Of a stretch of DNA of 64,000 bases, positions 1 to 9,324 are shown piece after piece. The stretch spans positions 2,321,583 through 2,385,582 of the forward strand of contig NZ_LT984803.1 in the NCBI RefSeq assembly GCF_900250115.1. The letters are read 5' to 3'. Each line of letters opens with the position of its first letter. The first letter of the stretch is position 1. Below the pieces are notes generated by a model. It was not told the origin of the DNA, ran no database searches, and worked only from the letters and a program-made list of their open reading frames with translations. This stretch comes from Cupriavidus taiwanensis (lineage in GTDB: Bacteria > Pseudomonadota > Gammaproteobacteria > Burkholderiales > Burkholderiaceae). Position numbers and translations under genes: made by a program.

Positions 1-813
<813 letters not shown>

Positions 814-877
814 TGGGGAGAACCTCGAAGCCGCCAGAACTGGCCGCAGCAGGGATGCACCAAAACCATTCGAACTT

Positions 878-1047
878 GCCAAAGCAAGGTGTTCTCCCTC
901 TCCCCGCATGGGGAGAGGGCCGGGGTGAGGAGTGGTTTAGCGAGGAGCCACATCAAGCGGGGCCAACGGTTTGAACCCACAGGCCTCAGCCTTGGACCCG
1001 CCTGCCCTCACCCCTGGCCCCTCTCCCGCAAGCGGGAGAGGGGAGCA
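878..1047 (+). repeat. Composite REP-like element, copy A
   Basis: Two dyads face each other across about 100 bases: CCCTCTCCCCGCATGGGGAG near 896-915 and CCCCTCTCCCGCAAGCGGGA near 1018-1037. The spacer holds a conserved GGCCAACGGTTTGAACCCAC. The whole unit, including the left flank AAAGCAAGGTGTTCTCCCTC, matches the reverse complement of copy B at 20588-20754. It sits between livK and livH, downstream of the livK stop codon. Confidence 0.85.
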
Positions 1048-1067
1048 CCCGTCCGGATACGAATGCC

Positions 1068-2183
1068 TCAGTTTGTGGCGGTCTTGCTGGCATCCTTGTG
1101 CCAGGTGTAGACCACGAACTTGAAGGACTTCAGGTCGCCCTTGGCGTCGTACTCGACCTTGCCGATCGGCGTGGTGAAGGCGTTCTTGTGCATGTACGCC
1201 GCGACCTTGGTGGGGTCGGTGCTCTTGGCGCCGGCGATGGCGTCGCCGATGATCTTGACGGCGGCGTAGGCCGGCATCTGGAACGGACCGTTGGCGTCAC
1301 GCTTCTTGTCGGCAAAGGCCTTGACCAGGCCGGCGTTGGCCGGGTCGGCCGAGAAGTCGGCCGGCAGCGTCACCAGCATGCCTTCCGACGACGGCCCGGC
1401 GATCGCGGTCACGTCCTTGTTGCCGACGCCCTCGGGGCCCATGAAGGCGGCCTTCACGCCCTGCTCGCGCGCCTGGCGCAGCAGCAGGCCCATTTCCGGG
1501 TGGTAGCCGCCGAAGTAGACGAAGTCCACGCCCTGCGACTTGAGCTTGGTGATCACGGCCGAGTAGTCCGAGTCGCCGGCGTTGATGCCTTCGAACACGG
1601 CCACCGGGATCTTGGCGGCTTCCAGGTCCTTCTTCACCGAGCTGGCGATGCCCTGGCCGTACGACTGCTTGTCGTGCAGCACCGCGACCTTCTTCGGCTT
1701 GATCTTGCCGATGATGTACTGGGCCGCTGCCGGGCCCTGCTGGTCGTCGCGGCCGATGGTGCGGAAGATGAAGTTGCGCTTCTTGGTCTCGGTCAGCTGC
1801 GGCGCGGTGGCCGACGGCGTCACCATCACGATGCCTTCGTTCTCGTAGATGTCCGAGGCCGGGATGGTCGAGCCCGAGCACACGTGGCCGATCACGTACT
1901 TGATGTTCTGGCTGACGATCTTGTTGGCCACCGCCACGGCCTGCTTCGGCTCGCAGGCGTCGTCCATCAGCACCACCTCGAACTTGTTGCCGCCGGCGCC
2001 GCCGGCGGCGTTGATCTGTTCGATGGCGGTCAGCGCACCGGCCTTGACCATGTCGCCATACTGCGCCACCGAGCCGCTCATCGGGCCGGCAATGGCGATC
2101 TTCACGGTTTCGGCGTTGGCGGCGGCGCCAAAGGTCGCCAGCATGGCAGCCAGCGAAATGGTGGAAAGACGGGACAGCGTCAT
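1068..2183 (-). CDS. livK: Branched-chain amino acid ABC transporter substrate-binding protein (LivK/BraC type)
   Basis: Periplasmic binding protein of a branched-chain amino acid importer, 371 residues, the normal family length. A Sec signal peptide (residues 1-24, ending AANA before ETVKIAIAGPMSG) is followed by the type I periplasmic-binding fold. Family landmarks are GPMSGSVAQYGDMVKAG, the cysteine pair in MDDACEP and GHVCSG that forms the conserved disulfide, and the central VLHDKQSYGQG. GAGGAG lies about 7 bases before the ATG. It precedes the permease on the same strand. The region upstream (2184-2717) holds a TATAAT box on the minus strand at 2492-2497. The transported solute could be leucine/isoleucine/valine or another compound, since the family is broad. 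Confidence 0.93.
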   Translation of the reverse strand: MTLSRLSTISLAAMLATFGAAANAETVKIAIAGPMSGSVAQYGDMVKAGALTAIEQINAAGGAGGNKFEVVLMDDACEPKQAVAVANKIVSQNIKYVIGHVCSGSTIPASDIYENEGIVMVTPSATAPQLTETKKRNFIFRTIGRDDQQGPAAAQYIIGKIKPKKVAVLHDKQSYGQGIASSVKKDLEAAKIPVAVFEGINAGDSDYSAVITKLKSQGVDFVYFGGYHPEMGLLLRQAREQGVKAAFMGPEGVGNKDVTAIAGPSSEGMLVTLPADFSADPANAGLVKAFADKKRDANGPFQMPAYAAVKIIGDAIAGAKSTDPTKVAAYMHKNAFTTPIGKVEYDAKGDLKSFKFVVYTWHKDASKTATN

Positions 2184-2717
2184 CAGGAGCTCCTCGATTT
2201 ATGTTTGGGTCATCCGGGCAGAAACGGTATGACCTGCGCAATCGAACAACACCCGCGGACGACTGGGATCGGGATTCGCGGCAAGCGCCACCCGAGACGC
2301 GGAAGTCGGGCCTGCAAGGAAGAGACAGCGTATGCGGGGCCCGGCAAGTGTCAGTCCCGCTGAGGTATGGGGACCAAGGTTCGGAAAGACAACGTTTGAT
2401 GCGTTCTCTATTGCGCAAGCGATTCGCCTGCCCCGTTTGCCGCACCACATGCCGGAAGGGTGGCCCGGCTGCCGTCGGCAAAGCAGCCCGCATTATAGGG
2501 TCAAATTTCCTGCCGCACGCGACTATCGCACAATTTATGCGGAACGGATTTGGGAAAACGCGACACAATCATCCACGAATTGCGCCCCGGACCATTCAAG
2601 GTGCAATTTCCTGCCCTTCTTCGCGCCGCAGCGCACAAGCCCGCCCCGCCCACAAAGACAAACGCCCCGGCAGGGCCGGGGCGTCTGGATTTGCTGCGCT
2701 GCGCAGCGGCGGGCCAG
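2184..2717. other. Intergenic region between livK and gltA
   Basis: 534 bases without a convincing gene. It contains the gltA terminator at its right edge and, on the minus strand, a perfect TATAAT at 2492-2497 with no good -35 hexamer at normal spacing, which may start livK transcription with a leader of about 300 bases. Open frames here have the arginine/proline-rich look of chance GC-rich frames and no family match that I recognise. Confidence 0.6.
2651..2684 (-). terminator. Intrinsic terminator of gltA
   Basis: A perfect 10-bp stem (ACGCCCCGGC / GCCGGGGCGT, 2662-2684, loop of 3) is followed on the minus strand by TTTGTCTTTG. It lies about 35 bases after the gltA stop codon and should end the sdh-gltA transcript. 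Confidence 0.85.
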
Positions 2718-4019
2718 TTAGCGCTTGGCCACGTCCGGCACTTCGCGGGTGGCGGCGCCGACGAACAGCTGGCGCGGACGGCCGATCTTGTATTCCGGAT
2801 CGGTGATCATTTCTTCCCACTGCGAGATCCAGCCCGGGGTGCGGGCCAGCGCGAAGATGCAGGTGAACAGCGAGGTCGGGATGCCCAGCGCGCGCTGCAC
2901 GATGCCCGAGTAGAAGTCGACGTTCGGGTACAGCTTGCGGCTGACGAAGTACTCGTCTTCCAGCGCGATCTTTTCCAGTTCCATGGCGAGCTTGAACAGC
3001 GGGTCGTTGTGCAGGCCCAGTTCGTTCAGCACTTCATGGCAGGTTTCGCGCATCAGCTTGGCGCGCGGATCGTAGTTCTTGTACACGCGGTGGCCGAAGC
3101 CCATCAGGCGCACGCCCGAGTTCTTGTCCTTGACCTGCTTGATGAACTCGGGGATGTTGTCGACGCTGCCGATTTCTTCCAGCATCTTCAGCGCGGCTTC
3201 GTTGGCGCCGCCGTGGGCCGGGCCCCACAGGCAGGCCACGCCGGCGGCGATCGCTGCGAACGGGTTCGTGCCTGACGAACCGGCCAGGCGCACGGTCGAG
3301 GTCGACGCGTTCTGCTCGTGGTCGGCGTGCAGGATGAAGATGCGGTCCAGTGCACGCTCCAGCACCGGGTTGACGGTGTAAGGGGCGCACGGCGTCGCGA
3401 ACAGCATGCGCAGGAAGTTGCCCGAGTAGGACAGGTCGTTCTGCGGATAGATGTACGGCTGGCCGATGTTGTACTTGTACGCCATGGCGACCATGGTCGG
3501 CATCTTGGCGATCAGGCGGATGGCCGAGATCTCGCGCTGATGCGGATCATCGATGTCCATCGCGTCATGGTAGAACGCGCTCATGGCACCCACCAGGCCG
3601 GTCAGCACGGCCATCGGGTGGGCATCGCGGCGGAAACCGCGCATGAAGAACTGCAGCTGCTCGTGAACCATGGTGTGGTTCATCACGTGGCCGACGAATT
3701 CTTCCTTCTGCTTGGCGTTGGGCAGTTCGCCCTTGAGCAGCAGGTAGCAGGTCTCGAGGTGGTCGCACTTCTGCGCCAGTTGCTCGATCGGGTAGCCGCG
3801 GTACAGCAGCTCGCCCTTGTCGCCGTCGATGTAGGTGATCTTCGAATTGCACGAAGCCGTCGACATGAAACCGGGGTCGTAGGTGAACTTACCGGTTTGT
3901 CCGTACAGCTTGCGAATGTCGATCACGTCCGGGCCAACGGTGCCCTTGTAGATCGGCAGCTCAACGCTGGGGGAACCATCGGAGAACGATAGCGTGGCTT
4001 TCACATCGGACGGCGTCAT
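2718..4019 (-). CDS. gltA: Citrate synthase (type II, hexameric family)
   Basis: Condenses acetyl-CoA and oxaloacetate to citrate in the cytoplasm. 433 residues, typical of the proteobacterial NADH-sensitive enzyme (about 427). Catalytic residues are visible: His269 in PAHGGAN, His310 in [14 protein letters not shown] and Asp368 in PNVDFYSG, plus the [14 protein letters not shown] stretch (231-244). It is last in the sdhC-D-A-B-E-gltA run, 43 bases after sdhE, and is followed by its own strong terminator, so it is probably co-transcribed with succinate dehydrogenase. The protein is distinct from PrpC at 11468, which is shorter and closer to 2-methylcitrate synthases. Confidence 0.98.
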   Translation of the reverse strand: MTPSDVKATLSFSDGSPSVELPIYKGTVGPDVIDIRKLYGQTGKFTYDPGFMSTASCNSKITYIDGDKGELLYRGYPIEQLAQKCDHLETCYLLLKGELPNAKQKEEFVGHVMNHTMVHEQLQFFMRGFRRDAHPMAVLTGLVGAMSAFYHDAMDIDDPHQREISAIRLIAKMPTMVAMAYKYNIGQPYIYPQNDLSYSGNFLRMLFATPCAPYTVNPVLERALDRIFILHADHEQNASTSTVRLAGSSGTNPFAAIAAGVACLWGPAHGGANEAALKMLEEIGSVDNIPEFIKQVKDKNSGVRLMGFGHRVYKNYDPRAKLMRETCHEVLNELGLHNDPLFKLAMELEKIALEDEYFVSRKLYPNVDFYSGIVQRALGIPTSLFTCIFALARTPGWISQWEEMITDPEYKIGRPRQLFVGAATREVPDVAKR

Positions 4020-4062
4020 GTCGGATCCTTCAAATGCTGTGAATAATAATGTTGACCAAAAC

Positions 4063-4350
4063 TCAGACCGTACGCAGCAGGTTCACTACGCGCTGCATCG
4101 GGGGCGTGTCGAGCTCACCGTCCAGTTCCTTGCGGGCAAGGAGCAGGTCCATCAACTCGTTGTCGCTGAGCTCGAACAGCTGGCTCAGCGCAGCCACATC
4201 CTCGTCGGACAGGCTCTCCTCGTAACGGTTGAAGAAACGTTCGACGATGATGTCGTTCTCCAGGAGGCCGCGGCGGGCACGCCAGCGCAAACGGGCGCGC
4301 TTGTGCGGATCGGCCTGATGGGAGAAGGTGGTGGCAGGACTTTCGGTCAT
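4063..4350 (-). CDS. sdhE: Succinate dehydrogenase flavinylation factor SdhE
   Basis: Small soluble assembly factor (95 residues) that promotes covalent attachment of FAD to SdhA. The family signature RGxxE appears as RRGLLEND near residues 28-35, inside the conserved block [20 protein letters not shown]. The rest is a helical bundle rich in acidic residues ([20 protein letters not shown]). It lies between sdhB and gltA in the same orientation, as expected for the assembly factor of the complex encoded just upstream. The ATG at 4348-4350 gives the normal family length. Confidence 0.95.
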   Translation of the reverse strand: MTESPATTFSHQADPHKRARLRWRARRGLLENDIIVERFFNRYEESLSDEDVAALSQLFELSDNELMDLLLARKELDGELDTPPMQRVVNLLRTV

Positions 4351-4428
4351 GGCTTCCTACTTTCGGCGCGCCCGCCAGATATAGCCGCTCTGGCTGACGC
4401 GCCGCTTACTGCTTAGACGGCCGCAGGA

Positions 4429-5130
4429 TCACACCGCGCGGCGGACCATCAGCTCCTTGATCTTGCCGATGGCCTTGGTCGGGTTCAGACCCTTCGGGCA
4501 CACGTCGACGCAGTTCATGATGCTGTGGCAGCGGAACAGGCGGTACGGGTCGTTCAGGTTGTCCAGACGCTCATTGGTGGCCTGGTCGCGGCTGTCCGCG
4601 ATGAAGCGGTAAGCCTGCAGCAGGCCGGCGGGGCCGACGAACTTGTCCGGGTTCCACCAGAACGACGGGCACGAGGTCGAGCAGCTCGCGCACAGAATGC
4701 ACTCGTACAGGCCATCCAGCTCGTCACGCTCTTCCGGCGACTGCAGGCGCTCTTTCTCGGGCGGCGGCTCGTCGTTGATCAGGAACGGCTTGATCGAGTT
4801 GTACTGCTTGAAGAAGTTCGTCATGTCGACGATCAGGTCGCGCACCACCGGCAGGCCGGGCAGCGGACGCAGCACGATGCGGTCCGGCAGCTCGCGCATG
4901 TTGGTCAGGCAGGCCAGGCCGTTCTTGCCGTTGATGTTCATCGCGTCCGAGCCGCACACGCCTTCGCGGCACGAGCGGCGGAACGAGATGGTTTCGTCCA
5001 GCTTCTTCAGCTTGACCAGCGCGTCCAGCAGCATGCGCTCGTGGCCGTCCAGCTCGACCTCGTAGGTCTGCATGCGCGGCGCCGCATCCTTGTCCGGATC
5101 GTAGCGGTAGACTTCGAAAATACGCTTCAT
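4429..5130 (-). CDS. sdhB: Succinate dehydrogenase iron-sulfur subunit
   Basis: Electron-transfer subunit of complex II, 233 residues. The [2Fe-2S] site is formed by Cys54, Cys59 and Cys74 with Asp62 in place of a fourth cysteine (CREGVCGSD), as in E. coli SdhB. The C-terminal ferredoxin-like half carries CILCASCSTSC (Cys144, 147, 150, 154) and CHSIMNCVDVC (Cys201, 207, 211), the ligands of the [4Fe-4S] and [3Fe-4S] clusters. It follows sdhA after 34 bases on the same strand. Confidence 0.97.
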   Translation of the reverse strand: MKRIFEVYRYDPDKDAAPRMQTYEVELDGHERMLLDALVKLKKLDETISFRRSCREGVCGSDAMNINGKNGLACLTNMRELPDRIVLRPLPGLPVVRDLIVDMTNFFKQYNSIKPFLINDEPPPEKERLQSPEERDELDGLYECILCASCSTSCPSFWWNPDKFVGPAGLLQAYRFIADSRDQATNERLDNLNDPYRLFRCHSIMNCVDVCPKGLNPTKAIGKIKELMVRRAV

Positions 5131-5164
5131 TTCTGTGGGTCCTGTTGTCTCTACGATGCGATGC

Positions 5165-6943
5165 TCAGAAGGTACGGGCCTTCGGCGGCACGCTTTCCAC
5201 CGTCAGCGGTTCCATCTTCACCGGCTTGTAGTCGAGACGGTTGCCTTCGCTGTAGAACAGCGTGTGCTTGAGCCAGTTATCGTCGTCGCGGTTCGGGAAG
5301 TCGCTGTGTGCGTGGGCACCGCGCGATTCCTTGCGGGCGGCCGCCGAGATCATGGTGGCCTTGGCCACTTCCACCAGGTTGGCCACTTCCAGGGCTTCCA
5401 CCAGTGCGGTGTTGAAGACCTTGGACTTGTCCTTCAGGTGGATGTTGTCGGCGCGCTCCGCAACTTCCAGGATGCGCTCGACGCCCTCGTCCATCAGCTT
5501 CTGCGTACGGAACACGCCGGCATGCGACTGCATGTTCTTGCGGATGTCGTTGGCGACGTCCTGCGTGTATTCGCCCGATGACGTTGCCTGCAGCTTGGCC
5601 AAGCGCGACATCGCCAGGTCGGCGGCATCGGCCGGCAGCGGCTTGTGTTCCTTCTGCTTCAGGTTCTGCGCGATGATGTGGTTGCCGGCGGCACGGCCGA
5701 ACACCACCAGGTCGAGCAGCGAGTTGGTGCCCAGGCGGTTGGCGCCATGCACCGACACGCACGAGCATTCGCCGATCGCGTAGAAACCGTTCAGGACTTC
5801 GTTCGGGTTGCCGTTCTTCGGCACCACGACCTGGCCGTGATAGTTGGTCGGGATACCGCCCATCTGGTAGTGGATGGTCGGAACCACCGGGATCGGTTCC
5901 TTGATCGCGTCGACGTTGGCAAACTTCATGCCGATTTCGCGGATCGACGGCAGGCGCTTCATGATGGTCTCGGCGCCGACGTGGGTCAGGTCGAGCAGCA
6001 CGTAGTCGCCGTTCGGGCCGCAGCCGCGGCCTTCCTTGATTTCCTGGTCCATCGAGCGCGAGACGAAGTCACGCGGCGCCAGGTCCTTCAGCGTCGGCGC
6101 ATAGCGCTCCATGAAGCGCTCGCCGTCCTTGTTGCGCAGGATGCCGCCTTCGCCACGCACGCCTTCGGTGATCAGCACGCCCGCGCCGGCCACGCCGGTC
6201 GGGTGGAACTGCCAGAACTCCATGTCTTCCAGCGGCACTCCCGCGCGCGCGGCCATGCCCAGGCCGTCACCGGTGTTGATGAAGGCGTTGGTGGAAGCGG
6301 CGTAGATGCGGCCGGCACCGCCGGTCGCGAACAGCGTGGTCTTGGCTTCGAGGATGTAGACCTCGCCGGTTTCCATTTCCAGCGCGGTCACGCCCAGCAC
6401 GTCGCCGTCCTGGTCGCGGATCAGGTCCAGCGCCATCCACTCGACGAAGAAGTGGGTCTTGGCGCGCACGTTGCGCTGGTACAGCGTGTGCAGCAACGCG
6501 TGGCCGGTACGGTCGGCCGCGGCGCAGGCACGCTGCACCGGCTTCTCGCCGTAGTTGGCGGTATGGCCGCCGAACGGGCGCTGGTAGATGGTGCCGTCGG
6601 GGTTGCGGTCGAACGGCATGCCGAAGTGCTCGAGCTCGTACACGACCTTCGGCGCTTCGCGGCACATGAACTCGATCGCGTCCTGGTCACCCAGCCAGTC
6701 CGAGCCCTTGATGGTGTCGTAGAAGTGATAGTGCCAGTTGTCCTCGCTCATGTTGCCCAGCGAGGCACCGATGCCGCCCTGCGCCGCCACGGTGTGCGAG
6801 CGAGTCGGGAACACCTTGGACAGCACGGCCACGTTCAGGCCGGCTTCCGCGAGCTGGAGGGATGCGCGCATCCCGGCGCCGCCAGCACCGACGATGACCA
6901 CGTCAAAGCGGCGACGCGGCAATCCAGTCTTGACTGCGACCAT
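5165..6943 (-). CDS. sdhA: Succinate dehydrogenase flavoprotein subunit
   Basis: Catalytic subunit that oxidises succinate to fumarate, 592 residues, full length. The N-terminal dinucleotide fold reads VIVGAGGAGMRASLQLAEAG (about 16-35). His50 in TRSHTVAAQGG is the residue to which FAD is covalently bound, with SdhE assisting. Active-site regions include the HPTG motif and the HGANRLGTNSLLDLVVFGRA block in the C-terminal part. It starts 3 bases after the sdhD stop codon, so translation of the two genes is probably coupled. Confidence 0.98.
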   Translation of the reverse strand: MVAVKTGLPRRRFDVVIVGAGGAGMRASLQLAEAGLNVAVLSKVFPTRSHTVAAQGGIGASLGNMSEDNWHYHFYDTIKGSDWLGDQDAIEFMCREAPKVVYELEHFGMPFDRNPDGTIYQRPFGGHTANYGEKPVQRACAAADRTGHALLHTLYQRNVRAKTHFFVEWMALDLIRDQDGDVLGVTALEMETGEVYILEAKTTLFATGGAGRIYAASTNAFINTGDGLGMAARAGVPLEDMEFWQFHPTGVAGAGVLITEGVRGEGGILRNKDGERFMERYAPTLKDLAPRDFVSRSMDQEIKEGRGCGPNGDYVLLDLTHVGAETIMKRLPSIREIGMKFANVDAIKEPIPVVPTIHYQMGGIPTNYHGQVVVPKNGNPNEVLNGFYAIGECSCVSVHGANRLGTNSLLDLVVFGRAAGNHIIAQNLKQKEHKPLPADAADLAMSRLAKLQATSSGEYTQDVANDIRKNMQSHAGVFRTQKLMDEGVERILEVAERADNIHLKDKSKVFNTALVEALEVANLVEVAKATMISAAARKESRGAHAHSDFPNRDDDNWLKHTLFYSEGNRLDYKPVKMEPLTVESVPPKARTF

Positions 6944-6946
6944 TTA

Positions 6947-7312
6947 TTACACCCTCCAGAGAATCTGAGCAGCGTAGCCCGCGCAACCGACGAGCCACAG
7001 AATCGTAAGAACTTGCAGCACCAGGCGCACCGCCATCGGCTTGACATAGTCCATCCAGATATCGCGCACGCCGATCCAGGCGTGATACAGCAGCGACAGG
7101 ATGGTCAGGAACGTGATGATCTTCATCCACTGGTTGGCGAAGAGCCCTGCCCACGCCTCATACGAAGCGCCGTTCGACAGCAGGAAGGCAATCGCCAGGA
7201 TCACGGTGAAGACCACCATGACCACGGCGGTGACGCGTTGCGCGAGCCAGTCTTTCAGACCGTAGTGCGCACCGACGACAAGACGCTTGGGACCGATATT
7301 GTTATTTGCCAC
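6947..7312 (-). CDS. sdhD: Succinate dehydrogenase membrane anchor subunit SdhD
   Basis: One of two hydrophobic anchors of complex II, 121 residues with three predicted membrane helices (about 31-50, 62-85 and 95-115). The motif YHAWIGVRDIWMDYVKP holds the conserved residues near the quinone/heme b region. It lies between sdhC and sdhA with very short spacers, as in other proteobacterial sdhCDAB operons. Confidence 0.95.
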   Translation of the reverse strand: MANNNIGPKRLVVGAHYGLKDWLAQRVTAVVMVVFTVILAIAFLLSNGASYEAWAGLFANQWMKIITFLTILSLLYHAWIGVRDIWMDYVKPMAVRLVLQVLTILWLVGCAGYAAQILWRV

Positions 7313-7323
7313 CTTGATTCTCC

Positions 7324-7734
7324 TCAGAACAGGCCGAACAGCTTCAGGCCGAAAATCAGGGTAAGCAGCAGGCTCACAACCAGCACGCTGATGGCAGACT
7401 TGGCCGAGGCGGGCTTGGAGACACCAACGTGCACGTCCAGCAGCAGGAAGCGGATCCCGGCGCAGAAATGATGCAGATAACCCCAGATCAGGGCCAGCAC
7501 AACCAGCTTGACAAAGCCGCCGGACAGAAGGGCCGAGAACTTTGCGAAGCTCAGTTCGGAGGTGATGCTCTGCTCAAACAGATACAGGACGAAGGGAAGG
7601 AGGAGGAACATCAGCGCACCGCTCACGCGATGCAGGATGGATACCTTGCCGGCCCAGGGCAACCGGTATTTCGCGATCTGCGAAATACCGATATTCCGGA
7701 ACTCCGGCCTGGCTTGTTTGACGGCTTCAGCCAT
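7324..7734 (-). CDS. sdhC: Succinate dehydrogenase cytochrome b556 subunit SdhC
   Basis: Heme b-binding anchor subunit. I place the start at the ATG at 7732-7734 (MAEAVKQARPEF), giving 136 residues; an in-frame ATG at 7746 and one further upstream would add 4 or 17 residues of unlike character. Family features are RLPWAGKVSILHRVSGALMF (quinone site arginine/serine region) and HHFCAGIRFLLLDVHVG, where the His before CAGIR is the expected heme ligand. There are three membrane helices. It is the first gene of the sdhCDAB-sdhE-gltA run. Confidence 0.93.
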   Translation of the reverse strand: MAEAVKQARPEFRNIGISQIAKYRLPWAGKVSILHRVSGALMFLLLPFVLYLFEQSITSELSFAKFSALLSGGFVKLVVLALIWGYLHHFCAGIRFLLLDVHVGVSKPASAKSAISVLVVSLLLTLIFGLKLFGLF

Positions 7735-8010
7735 GCGAGACCCCATTAGCGGTAAACAAAGAAACGAAACTGCCATTGCCTGCATGCAACGGGATGCATT
7801 AGGGCAAATCCATGAGATTTTAGCGCCTTTGTTGCGCGCTGCACCAATAATTTTCTGCTATCACGGCCCGACAAGCGCCGCCCGACAATCGCACACTCCG
7901 CACATCCGGCGCGCCACTTCCCGCGACCACCAGCGCGTCGCGCAACAGCTGGCATTACCTGGGCCAACCACGATAATCGGCGCGCACAGCCGTGGCGCGG
8001 CGCCGCCAGG
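7735..8010 (-). promoter_or_regulatory. Probable promoter region of the sdh-gltA operon
   Basis: 276 bases between sdhC and the GntR gene, both on the minus strand. A TAAAAT box on the minus strand (7817-7822) with TTGGTG about 19 bases upstream is the best promoter I can see. The palindrome found upstream of the GntR gene is not repeated here. No gene or terminator is evident. Confidence 0.35.
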
Positions 8011-8913
8011 TCAGCTCAGGTCGTTCTGGTAATAGTGCCGGGTGGTGACGTAGAGCCCACGGCGCACTTCCACGGGGCGGTCGCCATAGGTGTAGGACAC
8101 GCGCTCGACCGACAGCAGGGGCGCGCCCACCGGCACCGACAGCAACTCGGCGGCGGTTTCGTCGGCGGGGACGGCGCGGATCTTTTCCGAGGCGCGGATC
8201 ATGCGCGTACCGAATTCGGCCTCGAACAATGCATACATGGGCCCTTTCCACTCGGTCAGCTTTTCCGCGGTCAGGCCCTTGAAGTTGGCGCCGAGCAGCC
8301 AGATTTCGTCCAGCACGGTCGACTCGCCCGAGAACGTCAGCACGCGGCGGATCTGCACCACGCTGTCGCCGGTGCGGATATCGAGCAGCCGCGCGATTTC
8401 GGCTGGGGCGCGCAGACGCTTGCATTCCAGCACGCGGCTGGCGCCATAATGGGGTTCGCCCTCGTCCGGGACGAGGCGCAGGAAGCGGAACTTGACCACG
8501 TCTTCATGGTGCGTGGTCACGAAGGTGCCCTTGCCCTGGCGGCGCGCCACCAGGTTCTCGGCCGCGAGTTCGTCGATGGCCTTGCGCACCGTGCCCTGGC
8601 TGACCTTGTAGCGCGATGCCAGCTCCATTTCGCTGGGAATCATCTCGCCCGGCTTCCATTCGCCGGATTGCAGGCTGCGCGTGATCAGCGCCTTGATCTG
8701 CTGGTAAAGCGGGCTGAACGTGGGCGATGGCACTGACTGCAAACCAGGAGCGGGACCGGAAGCGGAACCAGGTGGCGGGACGGCCTGCGGCGCGGCGGCC
8801 GGCGCGGACGCCGGCGGCGAAAGCGGCTGCGTCCCGGCGCCAGGCGTGGCGGCGCCAGATTCCTGCGCGCCGGGTGTGGCTGCGCCGGTCAGGGACGTAG
8901 GCAGGGAGGACAT
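8011..8913 (-). CDS. GntR-family (HutC subfamily) transcriptional regulator
   Basis: DNA-binding regulator, 300 residues. Residues 1-65 are a Pro/Ala/Gly-rich extension of low complexity. The winged helix follows at about 67-131 (PLYQQIKALITRSLQSGEWK, then PSEMELASRYKVSQGTVRKA and RRQGKGTFV). The C-terminal UTRA effector domain covers about 150-290. The gene sits between the sdh-gltA operon and mdh, and a perfect palindrome (8968-8987) lies just before its start. Regulation of mdh, of itself and perhaps of sdh is an inference from position; the effector is unknown. Confidence 0.9.
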   Translation of the reverse strand: MSSLPTSLTGAATPGAQESGAATPGAGTQPLSPPASAPAAAPQAVPPPGSASGPAPGLQSVPSPTFSPLYQQIKALITRSLQSGEWKPGEMIPSEMELASRYKVSQGTVRKAIDELAAENLVARRQGKGTFVTTHHEDVVKFRFLRLVPDEGEPHYGASRVLECKRLRAPAEIARLLDIRTGDSVVQIRRVLTFSGESTVLDEIWLLGANFKGLTAEKLTEWKGPMYALFEAEFGTRMIRASEKIRAVPADETAAELLSVPVGAPLLSVERVSYTYGDRPVEVRRGLYVTTRHYYQNDLS

Positions 8914-8967
8914 AGCGCGATTTCACCACAAAAGGGCAAGCAACGTCCAGCCTTACGTTAATTGTCT

Positions 8968-8987
8968 TATGTCTTATATAAGACATA
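8968..8987. promoter_or_regulatory. Perfect 20-bp palindrome, probable GntR operator
   Basis: TATGTCTTATATAAGACATA is a perfect dyad. GntR-family proteins bind dyads with GTNxxxxNAC-like arms, so it suits the adjacent HutC-type regulator. It ends 4 bases before the -35 hexamer of the mdh promoter and lies 55 bases upstream of the regulator's own ATG. A partial extra half-site (TGTCTTAT, 8963-8970) precedes it. Confidence 0.7.
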
Positions 8988-8991
8988 TGAA

Positions 8992-9021
8992 TTGACAGGA
9001 TAGAGAGGCCGGGCCTACACT
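8992..9021 (+). promoter_or_regulatory. Sigma-70-type promoter of mdh
   Basis: TTGACA (8992-8997) and TACACT (9016-9021) are separated by 18 bases. The predicted transcription start near 9028 leaves a leader of about 297 bases before mdh. The palindrome at 8968-8987 lies immediately upstream. Confidence 0.6.
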
Positions 9022-9027
9022 CGCGCT

Positions 9028-9324
9028 GGTCCACGCCCGCGATCGCCCGCCTCCAGGCCCGCCCGTGCCGCCCGAAGGCGGAAATGTACCGCGCCCGCGG
9101 CGGCACGGTCTGGAAATGGCGCCTCGCTTCGCAGTAGACTAACGCTTCGTTGCATCACCATGACCCGTTGTGGCTCTCCCCCACCGGCCCCGCCACCTGG
9201 CTCCGGCGGACGGCCGCTCCCCGCTGTGGCGACAACCAGCACCCGGTGACACATCGCGCGCCTCTGCCTGGCGCCGGCGCGCCACCAACCGGCATTCCCC
9301 CTTCTATCGTTTGGAGATTTACTC
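9028..9324 (+). other. Long untranslated leader of mdh
   Basis: If the promoter at 8992-9021 is used, about 297 bases of leader precede mdh. I see no convincing reading frame, riboswitch or terminator in it. A GGAG lies at 9312-9315, 9 bases before the ATG, and serves as the mdh ribosome-binding site. Confidence 0.45.

Noticed and set aside
1098..2363. Long plus-strand frame opposite livK
   Set aside because: Shadow frame; livK has a signal peptide, disulfide cysteines and a ribosome-binding site.
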